Shown here: piece by piece, positions 54,316-61,666 of the stretch
How positions within the stretch are numbered: the first letter of the stretch is position 1
Layout of the letters: every line of letters starts with the position of its first letter
Source: Treponema sp.
GTDB taxonomy: Bacteria > Spirochaetota > Spirochaetia > Treponematales > Breznakiellaceae
Length of the DNA: 64,000 nt
NCBI GenBank assembly: GCA_009784975.1
Contig: WQXG01000001.1
Location: 62,001-126,000, forward strand
Direction of reading: 5' to 3'
The notes under the pieces: generated by a model
Seen by the model: the letters and a program-made list of their open reading frames with translations, nothing else
The model's database searches: none
Told to the model about the DNA's origin: nothing
Program-made: the position numbers and the translations under genes

Positions 54316-54360
54316 GGTAGCAGCTACCGTTTTGGGAAAGTGGTAGCAGCTACCTTTTTT
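54316..54360 (+). terminator. terminator after the pectate lyase gene
   Basis: Two copies of GGTAGCAGCTACC (54316-54328 and 54342-54354), each itself a dyad, pair with one another over 13 positions with a single central A-A mismatch. Six T residues follow, then CC and seven more. Confidence 0.8.
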
Positions 54361-54379
54361 CCTTTTTTTCAGTTTTTTG

Positions 54380-54408
54380 ATGACAGTTGTCATGTTTTTT
54401 GCTATAAT
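54380..54408 (+). promoter_or_regulatory. promoter with overlapping palindromic operator
   Basis: ATGACA (-35), a 17-bp spacer and a perfect TATAAT, 6 bases before the ATG at 54415. The -35 is the left half of the palindrome ATGACAGTTGTCAT (54380-54393), a likely repressor site. Confidence 0.6.
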
Positions 54409-54414
54409 CCAGAC

Positions 54415-55083
54415 ATGAAACAAAAAACAAATTTACTTTTTCTTATTCTTCTTGGAATTGCAGGCAGTGTTGCAAATAACGGGATTATGTGGTTATCACA
54501 AGCTTTATCGCTTGGGCTCTACCTTGATATTATTTTTACCATAGCAGTTGTTTTTCTTGCAGGTTTGCTGCCGGGAATTATTTGCGCGGTTCTTACTACA
54601 GGAATTTATTCCGTAATTTATTATCTGGTTTGGGGGTCTGTGTACTATTGGGCATGGTACTTTTTTATACTATGCAGTATTACGGCAGTCTTTCTTGTTT
54701 TATTGTTTTTCCGGTTTTTTAAGGCAGAATGTGAAAGGGTCAGCCTTGTTTCTGATCCATGTTCAGGTTTGAATAAACAGCAGTTTTTTATATCAATCGT
54801 TATGCTGACAATTCTTTCAATTGTTATGTGTATTGTGCTAAGTATTGTAGGCGGAATTATTTCTACCATTATCAGCATTACAGGCAATGTTATCCCGGAA
54901 GATATTCCGCCGGAAACATGGCTGCGAATGGGATTTATCCGCCAGGGTTTTAGTTTGCTGCCGTCGGAAATATTGGGGCGCATACCTGTTAATCTGGTAG
55001 ATAAAACCATCTCTGTATTCGCAGGTTTCGGCGCAGCATATCTGATTAAAAAGCTTTTTGTAAAAAAAACAGAGAATCAATAG
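54415..55083 (+). CDS. ECF-transporter S-component-like membrane protein
   Basis: A 222-aa protein with about five or six hydrophobic helices. LGLYLDIIFTIAVVFLAGLL followed by PG is similar to the LDTxGT...GPxxG signature of energy-coupling-factor substrate-binding subunits, but the match is loose and no ECF ATPase or T subunit is nearby. The ORF-track start (54340) is upstream of the -10 box; ATG 54415 is preferred. It is convergent with the NarX-like kinase, the stops overlapping by 7 bases. A membrane sensor is another possible role. Confidence 0.6.
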   Translation: MKQKTNLLFLILLGIAGSVANNGIMWLSQALSLGLYLDIIFTIAVVFLAGLLPGIICAVLTTGIYSVIYYLVWGSVYYWAWYFFILCSITAVFLVLLFFRFFKAECERVSLVSDPCSGLNKQQFFISIVMLTILSIVMCIVLSIVGGIISTIISITGNVIPEDIPPETWLRMGFIRQGFSLLPSEILGRIPVNLVDKTISVFAGFGAAYLIKKLFVKKTENQ

Positions 55084-56228
55084 GAAGACGGCACTTCAAG
55101 TCGAACGGTTAGTCCTTTGCCTGCGCCGGGGATAAATGTTAGAGTTGCGCCGAGTATCGCAGCACGCTGATACATTCCGCGAATTCCAAGAGCGCCTGCC
55201 CAGCCTTCTTGTTTTTCGCCGGGAAGACCATGCGGGCAGCCCAAGCCGTCATCTGAAATGCAGACAAGAAGCGTATTGCTGTCTGTGTTTCGCGCTGTCA
55301 GCGTTACTTCGGTTGCTCTTGCGTGCTTTTCGATATTTGCCAAAGCTTCCTGAACAATGCGGTAAACCTGAAGCTGCATCTGCGGTGTTAGAAAAGCGGC
55401 GGAAAAATTCTCTGCGATTATAACACGGCATTCTGTGCCGGCGCCGGAAACTTTATTGCGGGTTCTTTTATTAAAATCCAGGCAGAGCTGCTGCAGCGCG
55501 TCCGGAAGAGCAAGTCGCGAAAAATCAAAAGGCATCAGTGTTCTGCATATTTCTCTGATACGTGTCATTATTAGCCGGGTTAATTCTGTCTGCTGTTTTT
55601 CGGTTTCGTCATTCATGCGCAAAAGACGGCTCATATCCTGCAGGACAGTGTCATGCAGCTCCGCCGAAAGAAAAGCGCGTTCTTTTTCCTGAGCCAGCAG
55701 GGTTGCCCTGGAAAACTCTGCATTTTCCTGTTCGTGTATTCTGGAGCGGTGCAATGCCCTGTACAAATAAAATATAACCGCGATAAGGATTGCCGCGAAA
55801 CAAATAAAAAATGCAAATATGTAGGCATAACGGGATAAAACTTGCGATTCAACCTTTGAATCTACGCGCATCCAAAAAGCAAGTTCTTTTCTGATTTCAT
55901 TAATTGTTTTGGATACGGATGCTGTATCACCCTCTTTGACATATTCTATTAGCTGCTGGGTTTTCAGGCATATTGCTTTTCCGTTTTCTTCGCGCAAAAG
56001 TCCAATTTTTTCGTATTGCAAAAATAAAAGAGTTTCTGTAAAATTTTTTAGGGAAGCCTGAAAAATTTCCAATGCGTTCAGCATTTCTTGTGCGGAAAAA
56101 GATTTTTCCGATTTATTTACGGCAGTTTCTACCGCAAACCAGTCTTCCATAAGATTTAATAATTCTTCTGTTGCGAACAGCAGCACCGCAGAAAATAAAA
56201 AAAATAATAAGATGATTAATCGCGCCAT
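55077..56228 (-). CDS. NarX/LiaS-type sensor histidine kinase
   Basis: A 383-aa kinase with a signal/anchor helix at the N terminus, a periplasmic helical sensor (about 20-135), a second membrane helix (about 137-160), a HisKA_3 domain with the phosphorylated His in SAELHDTVLQDMSRLL, and an HATPase domain (VQEALANIEKHARAT, ISDDGLGCP, LGIRGMYQRA). It pairs with the LuxR-type regulator encoded 9 bases upstream. The ligand is unknown. Confidence 0.9.
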   Translation of the reverse strand: MARLIILLFFLFSAVLLFATEELLNLMEDWFAVETAVNKSEKSFSAQEMLNALEIFQASLKNFTETLLFLQYEKIGLLREENGKAICLKTQQLIEYVKEGDTASVSKTINEIRKELAFWMRVDSKVESQVLSRYAYIFAFFICFAAILIAVIFYLYRALHRSRIHEQENAEFSRATLLAQEKERAFLSAELHDTVLQDMSRLLRMNDETEKQQTELTRLIMTRIREICRTLMPFDFSRLALPDALQQLCLDFNKRTRNKVSGAGTECRVIIAENFSAAFLTPQMQLQVYRIVQEALANIEKHARATEVTLTARNTDSNTLLVCISDDGLGCPHGLPGEKQEGWAGALGIRGMYQRAAILGATLTFIPGAGKGLTVRLEVPSSY

Positions 56229-56237
56229 TTTCTGCTG

Positions 56238-56840
56238 TTACAGCTTCTCAAGCTCCTCGCGGTTTTTTACGCCTGTTTTATCGTAGATGATGCCAAGATT
56301 ATTCTCTATCGTGCGAACCGAAACATTTAAAACATTTGCGATTTTTTGATTATCAAATTCGCGCTGAACCATGTTGAATATTTCACGCTCGCGTTTTGTA
56401 AGCCCAAGCATTAAATCCGAGACAGAAGCAAGGCGGTGAACCAGCTCGGAATTGAAGCTGCCCTTGCCCGTAATGGCGCCGTCCATGGCATACAAAAGTT
56501 CCTGCACACTCTGCGATTTACAGACATAACTTTTTACCCCGGCGCGAAGGGCAGCGTTAATGTGCGCATAATCGTCGTAAACCGAATAAACCAAAACCGG
56601 AGGTATTTTTTGTTTTGCCGTTTTTATTTTTTTAAGTTCGCCTATTAAATCCAAACCCCAGTCATTTCCAAGTTCAATGTCCAATATTATTAAATCCGGC
56701 CATTTGGAAAGGTTTTTAAAAAGGGCTTTTGCCTTGTCCATAGAACCGGCTTCGCCTGTTATTTGATAAAAACCGGTTAGACGAGCGGCAAGCCCCGCCC
56801 GTGTTATTTCGTGGTCGTCAATAATAACAACTGTTTGCAT
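56238..56840 (-). CDS. NarL/LuxR-family response regulator
   Basis: About 200 aa from ATG 56840 (MQTVVIIDDHEITRAG). Receiver domain with the acceptor Asp in LIILDIELGND and the switch Lys in SYVCKSQSVQ, then a LuxR-type helix-turn-helix (LTKREREIFNMVQREFDNQK, NVSVRTIENNLGIIYDKT). The partner kinase follows 9 bases later. The ORF-track start at 56909 lies in front of the promoter. It is divergent from the ferredoxin oxidoreductase operon, a possible target. Confidence 0.92.
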   Translation of the reverse strand: MQTVVIIDDHEITRAGLAARLTGFYQITGEAGSMDKAKALFKNLSKWPDLIILDIELGNDWGLDLIGELKKIKTAKQKIPPVLVYSVYDDYAHINAALRAGVKSYVCKSQSVQELLYAMDGAITGKGSFNSELVHRLASVSDLMLGLTKREREIFNMVQREFDNQKIANVLNVSVRTIENNLGIIYDKTGVKNREELEKL

Positions 56841-56846
56841 ATGGAA

Positions 56847-56875
56847 ATTGTAGTCGTATTTGACGTAAAAACCAA
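56847..56875 (-). promoter_or_regulatory. promoter of the NarL/NarX pair, leaderless type
   Basis: TTGGTT, a 17-bp spacer and TACAAT on the minus strand, 6 bases before the ATG at 56840; no Shine-Dalgarno. Confidence 0.5.
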
Positions 56876-56899
56876 GCCCTGTGTTTTTGCTGCCCCCTC

Positions 56900-56929
56900 T
56901 TGCATACAACTTTAAATTTTCTATATACT
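56900..56929 (+). promoter_or_regulatory. promoter of korDABC
   Basis: TTGCAT, an 18-bp spacer and TATACT, followed by a leader of about 20 bases with AAGAGG before the ATG at 56957. Only 24 bp separate its -35 from the divergent regulator's promoter. Confidence 0.45.
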
Positions 56930-56956
56930 AAAAATACCCAAAAACAAGAGGTTTTT

Positions 56957-57181
56957 ATGGCTAAGAAAGGACAAATCACAATTGACCGTGAAATGTGCAA
57001 GGGATGCCTGTTATGCATCCGCGCATGCCCTGTCAAAATTATGGAAGCGGATACCGAGATGAACTCGACCGGTTCGTATCCTGCAAGAGTAACTGCTATG
57101 GAAAAATGTATCGCCTGCGGTAATTGCTACGAAGTTTGCCCCGATGTCTGCATCGAGGTTTATGAGCTGGAGGGAGCATAA
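56957..57181 (+). CDS. korD: 2-oxoacid:ferredoxin oxidoreductase, ferredoxin (delta) subunit
   Basis: A 74-aa protein with two [4Fe-4S] motifs, CKGCLLCIRACP and CIACGNCYEVCP. It carries the electrons released by the oxoacid oxidoreductase complex to free ferredoxin. ATG 56957 (MAKKGQITIDREMC) is right; the ORF-track start is upstream. It is followed after one base by the alpha subunit. Confidence 0.9.
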   Translation: MAKKGQITIDREMCKGCLLCIRACPVKIMEADTEMNSTGSYPARVTAMEKCIACGNCYEVCPDVCIEVYELEGA

Positions 57182-57182
57182 G

Positions 57183-58262
57183 ATGAGCGAAAAAGTATTG
57201 ATGAAAGGAAACGACGCTATTTCCGAAGCGGCAATCAGAGCGGGTTGTATGGCTTATTTTGGCTATCCAATTACTCCTCAGAATGAAATACCGGCATATA
57301 TGTCAAGGCACATGCTCGAAAAGGGCAGGGTCTTTATTCAGGCAGAGAGCGAAATTGGAGCCATGATCATGGTTTACGGCGCTGCTTGTTCAGGCATAAG
57401 GGCGATGACCAGTTCTTCCAGCCCGGGTATCAGCCTTAAACAGGAAGGTCTGTCTTATGCAGCCGGGGCGGATGTCCCGCTTGTGCTTGTAAACATCAAC
57501 CGCGGCGGTCCGGGGCTTGGCAATATTGCTCCAGCGCAAAGCGATTATATTCAGTCTACACGCGGCGGCGGACACGGCGATTATCGATGCATCGTTCTTG
57601 CCCCCAAAAACGTGCAGGAATGCGCGGACTTTACATATCTCGCCTTTGACCTTGCGGATAAATACCGGATGCCCGTTATCGTTCATGCAGACGGATTGAT
57701 TGGCCAGATGGTAGAAGGGCTGGTTCTTCCGCCGGAAAAAACAGTGCCAAAATACGAATGGTCTGCCGGAGGCATGGCTAAGAAAAAACGTGAAGCAATT
57801 CATATCACATCGATAGAACTTGTGCCTGAAAAACTTGAGGCGCAGACCAAAGCGCGCTTTGAGCGTTATGAAAAAGTAAAAGCAGCAGAGGTTCGATACG
57901 AAGAAAACGATTGCGCAGATGCAGACCTTGTAATGGTTGCATTCGGCACTTGCGCCCGTGTTTGTCTTGGAGCCCAGAAGCTTGCAAAAAAAGAAGGCAT
58001 TAAACTTGGTATTTTCAGGCCCATCTCTCTGTGGCCATTCCCGTTTGAAGCTCTTGGAAAATTTGCATCCAACGGCAAGCCGCTTTTATCGGTGGAAATG
58101 TCAGAGGGTCAATTAGTGGAAGATGTAAAACTTGCCGCGTATTATGCGGGTTCAAAATCAAATATACATCTTTTGGGACGTTCGGGCGGTGTAATCCCAA
58201 CCGAAGAAGAAGTGTTTGATGCCTGTAAAAAGGCTTTGGAAAAGGAAAAAACATCAAAATGA
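57183..58262 (+). CDS. korA: 2-oxoacid:ferredoxin oxidoreductase, alpha subunit
   Basis: A 359-aa subunit (KorA/VorB type) with the pyrimidine-binding part of the thiamine pyrophosphate site (GYPITPQNEIPAYM, SSSPGISLKQEGLSYAAG, RGGPGLGN) and a C-terminal domain II (VAFGTCARVC, FRPISLWPFP). With the other subunits it oxidatively decarboxylates a 2-oxoacid to acyl-CoA, or the reverse, with ferredoxin. 2-Oxoglutarate and 2-oxoisovalerate enzymes look alike at this level. The start codon ATG follows GAGGGAG. The stop overlaps korB by 4 bases. Confidence 0.9.
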   Translation: MSEKVLMKGNDAISEAAIRAGCMAYFGYPITPQNEIPAYMSRHMLEKGRVFIQAESEIGAMIMVYGAACSGIRAMTSSSSPGISLKQEGLSYAAGADVPLVLVNINRGGPGLGNIAPAQSDYIQSTRGGGHGDYRCIVLAPKNVQECADFTYLAFDLADKYRMPVIVHADGLIGQMVEGLVLPPEKTVPKYEWSAGGMAKKKREAIHITSIELVPEKLEAQTKARFERYEKVKAAEVRYEENDCADADLVMVAFGTCARVCLGAQKLAKKEGIKLGIFRPISLWPFPFEALGKFASNGKPLLSVEMSEGQLVEDVKLAAYYAGSKSNIHLLGRSGGVIPTEEEVFDACKKALEKEKTSK

Positions 58263-59041
58263 AAAAAATATTAGGACATCCTGAAAGTCTGCATAAAAAA
58301 CAGACAAAATACTGCGGCGGCTGCGGGCATGGTGTAATTCACAGGCTTATAGCCGGTATAATCGATGAAATGGGGCTTAGAGAACGGGCAATTATGACCC
58401 ATCCTGTAGGCTGTTCAATCTGGGCGGATCTTTATTTTGATTTTGATACGGTTCAGCCGCCTCACGGACGCACTCCTGCGGCAGCAACAGGTGTTAAGAG
58501 GGTTCATCCTGACCACCTGGTTATTTGCTATCAGGGAGACGGCGACATGGCAGCTATCGGCACAGCGGAAATGATTCATGCAGCGAACCGCGGCGAAAAG
58601 TTCACGACGATTTTCGTAAACAATGCAATCTACGGCATGACGGGCGGGCAGATGGCCCCTACGACATTGCTTGGGCAAAAAGCAACAACAGCTCCTCTGG
58701 GACGCGATGCGGACGCTGCCGGAATGGGCTTCCCCATAAGAGTTGCGGAGCTTATTGCTACGCTGGAGGGAACACGTTATATCGCAAGAGGAGCTGTTAA
58801 TAATGCCGCCAATGTCCGCAAGACAAGGCAATACATAAAAAAAGCATTTGAAGCGCAGATGGCAGGAATCGGCAACACAATGGTAGAAATCCTTTCTCCA
58901 TGCCCTACAAACTGGACAATGGACTCGATTCAGGCAATTGAATGGCTGGAACAGAATATGATCCCCTATTACCCGCTGGGCGAAGTGAAAAACACGCTTG
59001 ATTCAAAAGTAGCTTGCTTGCAAGCAGGAGGCTCCAAATGA
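58259..59041 (+). CDS. korB: 2-oxoacid:ferredoxin oxidoreductase, beta subunit
   Basis: A 260-aa thiamine-pyrophosphate-binding subunit: CGGCGHGVIH near the N terminus, HGRTPAAATGVKRVHPD, the TPP/Mg motif YQGDGDMAAIGTAE followed by VNNAIYGMTGGQMAPT, and LSPCPTNW. The family length is 250-290 aa. The start overlaps korA and the stop overlaps korC by 4 bases, so strict co-expression is expected. Confidence 0.93.
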   Translation: MKKILGHPESLHKKQTKYCGGCGHGVIHRLIAGIIDEMGLRERAIMTHPVGCSIWADLYFDFDTVQPPHGRTPAAATGVKRVHPDHLVICYQGDGDMAAIGTAEMIHAANRGEKFTTIFVNNAIYGMTGGQMAPTTLLGQKATTAPLGRDADAAGMGFPIRVAELIATLEGTRYIARGAVNNAANVRKTRQYIKKAFEAQMAGIGNTMVEILSPCPTNWTMDSIQAIEWLEQNMIPYYPLGEVKNTLDSKVACLQAGGSK

Positions 59042-59571
59042 CAGAAAAATCATTTTTTGCAGGATTTGGCGGTCAGGGAATTATGTCCATGGGGCAATTA
59101 TGGGTATATTTTGCCATGCAGGAAGGAAAAGACGTTACTTTTTTCCCGTTTTACGGCGCGGAAAAACGCGGCGGCATTGCCAGGGCAAGCGTCATCATCT
59201 CTGATGAAGAAATCGCAAGCCCCCTCGTGACAACCCCCGACTCGGCTATGGTCATGAACATGGATTCTCTGCCTCTTTGCGAGAAAATTCTCAAAAAAGA
59301 CGGCTTAATCGTGATAAATTCGACCCTGGTAAAGGAAAATCCCAGGCGTGCCGACTTAAAAGTTGTAAAAATAGAGGCATCCGGCATTGCCGAAAAGATA
59401 GGAAATGTCGTTTTTGCCAATATGGTTGCCCTTGGAGCAATGGCAAAACTAACAAATGCAGTAAAATTAACCGATATTGAAGGTGTATTAAAGAAATTCT
59501 TTCCAGTGGATAAACAACAGTTTATCCCCATGAATATCAAAGCCATTCAGGCGGGATATGACGCTGTTTAA
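59038..59571 (+). CDS. korC: 2-oxoacid:ferredoxin oxidoreductase, gamma subunit
   Basis: A 177-aa subunit with the typical N terminus FAGFGGQGIMSMGQLW and the internal YGAEKRGGIARASVIISD. It completes the four-subunit complex. ATG 59038 overlaps the korB stop; the ORF-track start at 59014 is inside korB. It is the last gene of the operon; no clear terminator follows before the next promoter at 59591. Confidence 0.92.
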   Translation: MTEKSFFAGFGGQGIMSMGQLWVYFAMQEGKDVTFFPFYGAEKRGGIARASVIISDEEIASPLVTTPDSAMVMNMDSLPLCEKILKKDGLIVINSTLVKENPRRADLKVVKIEASGIAEKIGNVVFANMVALGAMAKLTNAVKLTDIEGVLKKFFPVDKQQFIPMNIKAIQAGYDAV

Positions 59572-59590
59572 TAAAGTTTAAAAAAATTTA

Positions 59591-59619
59591 TTGACAGTTT
59601 TTTGGAATGCTGGTAGAAT
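59591..59619 (+). promoter_or_regulatory. promoter of the M23-bactofilin operon
   Basis: A perfect TTGACA (59591-59596), a 17-bp spacer and TAGAAT, then a leader of about 20 bases with AGGGAG before the ATG at 59646. Confidence 0.6.
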
Positions 59620-59645
59620 AGACTGATATTTGTCAGGGAGCTTAG

Positions 59646-60677
59646 ATGGCCTCGGTTCATGAATACAAGCGTTTGGAGAACAAACTTGTCCAAAAAGTAA
59701 AAAATGCGGTAATTATTGCCGCAGGTTTTGTTGCCGGTTTTTTTAAAGCCATTGGACGGTTTCTTACAAGACGATATACACTCGTATTTGTTCCTCATTC
59801 AGAAAAGAAGGTATATAATCTCCATGTAACAGTGCTTTCGATATGCTGTTTCCTGCTGGTAGTTTTTTCTATCCTTGGGGCATTCTTTTGGTACGGCGCT
59901 TCGTACAGTAACACGATGTATACCATGGCTAGCAAGGACGAACGGTTTAGGGGTACTCAGGCTTCACTGGATCAACTGCGCGATGAAGCAACTTTGCTCC
60001 TGCGGGAAGCCCGCAATTTTGAAAACGCGCTTACCAGTGTTCTTTCTGCATTGGGTATCAATAATCGAAACCCCATGTCTCAGAATACATCCGGCGATTT
60101 AAGCACATTTTTGGGAATCAACGAAACATCAGACGGTCTTTTGCCGGAAGTAACAGATATAAGACGGCTTACCGCGTATCTTTCCCAGTCTGTTCCCCCA
60201 ATATTGGAAATAGGCAGTCTTCTGGATTCGCAGAGCGCTCTGTTAACGGAAATTCCAAGTATATGGCCTATCAGAAACGGAGTGGGTTTTATTTCCATGT
60301 TCTTTGGCCAGAATATACATCCTCTTTTGGGTCAGTATTATATTCATAGGGGTATTGATATTGCCACCGGCCGCTACGGCGATCCTGTTGTAGCAACTGC
60401 GGACGGTCAGGTAGTAACTGCCGAATATGATACCGGTTACGGTTTCTTCATCATCATCAGGCATAAACACGGTTATTATACACGTTATGCACATTTGCAG
60501 AATTTCAGAGCTACTGTCGGTCAGCGTGTTCAGCAGGGAGAAGTAATCGGTTATGTCGGAAATACCGGTATTTCCACAGGACCTCATCTGCATTACGAAG
60601 TTCATATCGGTTCCGATGTTGTAGATCCATACAGATACATTACCATCCGTTCCAGTCTTTCCAGACAAGGGCGCTAA
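59646..60677 (+). CDS. membrane-anchored M23 (LytM) peptidoglycan endopeptidase
   Basis: A 343-aa protein: basic cytoplasmic N terminus with a helix at about 20-35, a membrane helix at about 62-84, a coiled-coil periplasmic linker and a C-terminal M23 zinc peptidase. All metal/catalytic residues are present: H234 and D238 (YIHRGIDIA), H283 (RYAHLQN) and H316 (TGPHLHYEV). It cuts peptide bridges in peptidoglycan. Next to it is a bactofilin; such pairs shape curved or helical cells in Helicobacter and relatives, so a cell-shape role in this spirochaete is a good inference. Confidence 0.92.
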   Translation: MASVHEYKRLENKLVQKVKNAVIIAAGFVAGFFKAIGRFLTRRYTLVFVPHSEKKVYNLHVTVLSICCFLLVVFSILGAFFWYGASYSNTMYTMASKDERFRGTQASLDQLRDEATLLLREARNFENALTSVLSALGINNRNPMSQNTSGDLSTFLGINETSDGLLPEVTDIRRLTAYLSQSVPPILEIGSLLDSQSALLTEIPSIWPIRNGVGFISMFFGQNIHPLLGQYYIHRGIDIATGRYGDPVVATADGQVVTAEYDTGYGFFIIIRHKHGYYTRYAHLQNFRATVGQRVQQGEVIGYVGNTGISTGPHLHYEVHIGSDVVDPYRYITIRSSLSRQGR

Positions 60678-60684
60678 AATTCCC

Positions 60685-61110
60685 ATGGATAAAAGCGGCG
60701 ATTTTTCAATTAACACGATTATCGGTCCCAATACCAGTCTTACAGGCGATGTTGAAGTTGGCGGTTTTACCCGCATAGACGGCAGTATACGCGGAGATGT
60801 CAGGGCAAAGGGCAGGGTAGTAATCGGCGAACGTGCCAGAATGAAAGGTAATTTAACGGGGACGAATATTACTGTCGGCGGAGTGGTCTGCGGCAATATT
60901 ATCGCGGACGGTCATTTGGTTATTCTTTCTACGGCGCTTGTAATCGGCGATATCATAACCCGCCGTATCCGTGCAGACGACGGCTGTTTCATTAACGGTA
61001 AGGTTGCAGTATGTCCAAGCGATGAAATCTGGGCAAAAACCATGACCGAACACCGTGATGCGCAGGGAATAAAATCAACCTTGCCTGTTTTTAACAGAAC
61101 CTATGGCTAA
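60685..61110 (+). CDS. bactofilin
   Basis: A 141-aa cytoskeletal protein that self-assembles without nucleotides into membrane-associated filaments. The beta-helix core of six-residue turns is clear (NTSLTGDVEVGGFTRIDGSI, VGGVVCGNIIADGHLVI), with short disordered ends. Bactofilins recruit and place M23 hydrolases, such as the one encoded 7 bases upstream. Its stop overlaps the next start by 8 bases. Confidence 0.92.
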   Translation: MDKSGDFSINTIIGPNTSLTGDVEVGGFTRIDGSIRGDVRAKGRVVIGERARMKGNLTGTNITVGGVVCGNIIADGHLVILSTALVIGDIITRRIRADDGCFINGKVAVCPSDEIWAKTMTEHRDAQGIKSTLPVFNRTYG

Positions 61111-61651
61111 AATAGACAGTTCAGATCCCGCAATTTTCATGACCCCTTCCGCCTATTCCGGCGTAAAAGATGATAAAAAAAACAAAGGTGTGCGCAGAGG
61201 CGAAAAGACCGATTTTCCCGGCTTCTTTGACGCTTTACTCGGCAAAACCGCCGATGAACTGGGAGCTGTAAAAAAACTTCCGGTATCAGAAGAATCTGTT
61301 AATCTATTAATGGACGAAGTTCGTGATGCAGGCGATGTTTTAAAAAACCGCCCGCTGCCCGAAGAAATACTCCGCTACAAACAGGCAGTGCGTAATTTTA
61401 TCAGTTATGTGGTGCAAAACACCTACACCCTTGAACACGAAATAAGCAGTTTTAAAAAATTCGGGATGGGCTTTAAGGGACAGCGCCGCACACCCGAAGC
61501 AATGCAGCAACAGAAAAATACGATTATAGTAGTAATAGATAAAAAACTGGAAGACCTCGCCGCCATGCTTCTTACAAGCCAGGGCGCGCAGCTGGAGATA
61601 CTTTCCCGCCTTGAAGAAATAAAAGGACTCCTTGTAGATTTACTGCAATAG
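61103..61651 (+). CDS. YaaR (DUF327) family protein
   Basis: A 182-aa soluble helical protein of the YaaR/DUF327 family (LPEEILRYKQAVRNFISYVV, KNTIIVVIDKKLEDLAAMLL). The family has no proven function. It lies next to a PSP1 gene here as yaaR lies near yaaT in Bacillus, which supports both assignments. It overlaps the bactofilin gene by 8 bases. Confidence 0.87.
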   Translation: MAKIDSSDPAIFMTPSAYSGVKDDKKNKGVRRGEKTDFPGFFDALLGKTADELGAVKKLPVSEESVNLLMDEVRDAGDVLKNRPLPEEILRYKQAVRNFISYVVQNTYTLEHEISSFKKFGMGFKGQRRTPEAMQQQKNTIIVVIDKKLEDLAAMLLTSQGAQLEILSRLEEIKGLLVDLLQ

Positions 61652-61660
61652 TTGTATAAT
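61632..61660 (+). promoter_or_regulatory. internal promoter of the PSP1 gene, leaderless type
   Basis: TTGTAG, a 17-bp spacer and a perfect TATAAT straddle the YaaR stop, 6 bases before the ATG at 61667. No Shine-Dalgarno. Confidence 0.5.
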
Positions 61661-61666
61661 AAGCCC

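Noticed and set aside
60243-60896. 217-aa minus-strand ORF over the M23 and bactofilin genes
   Set aside because: Antisense shadow spanning two intact genes with clear families.
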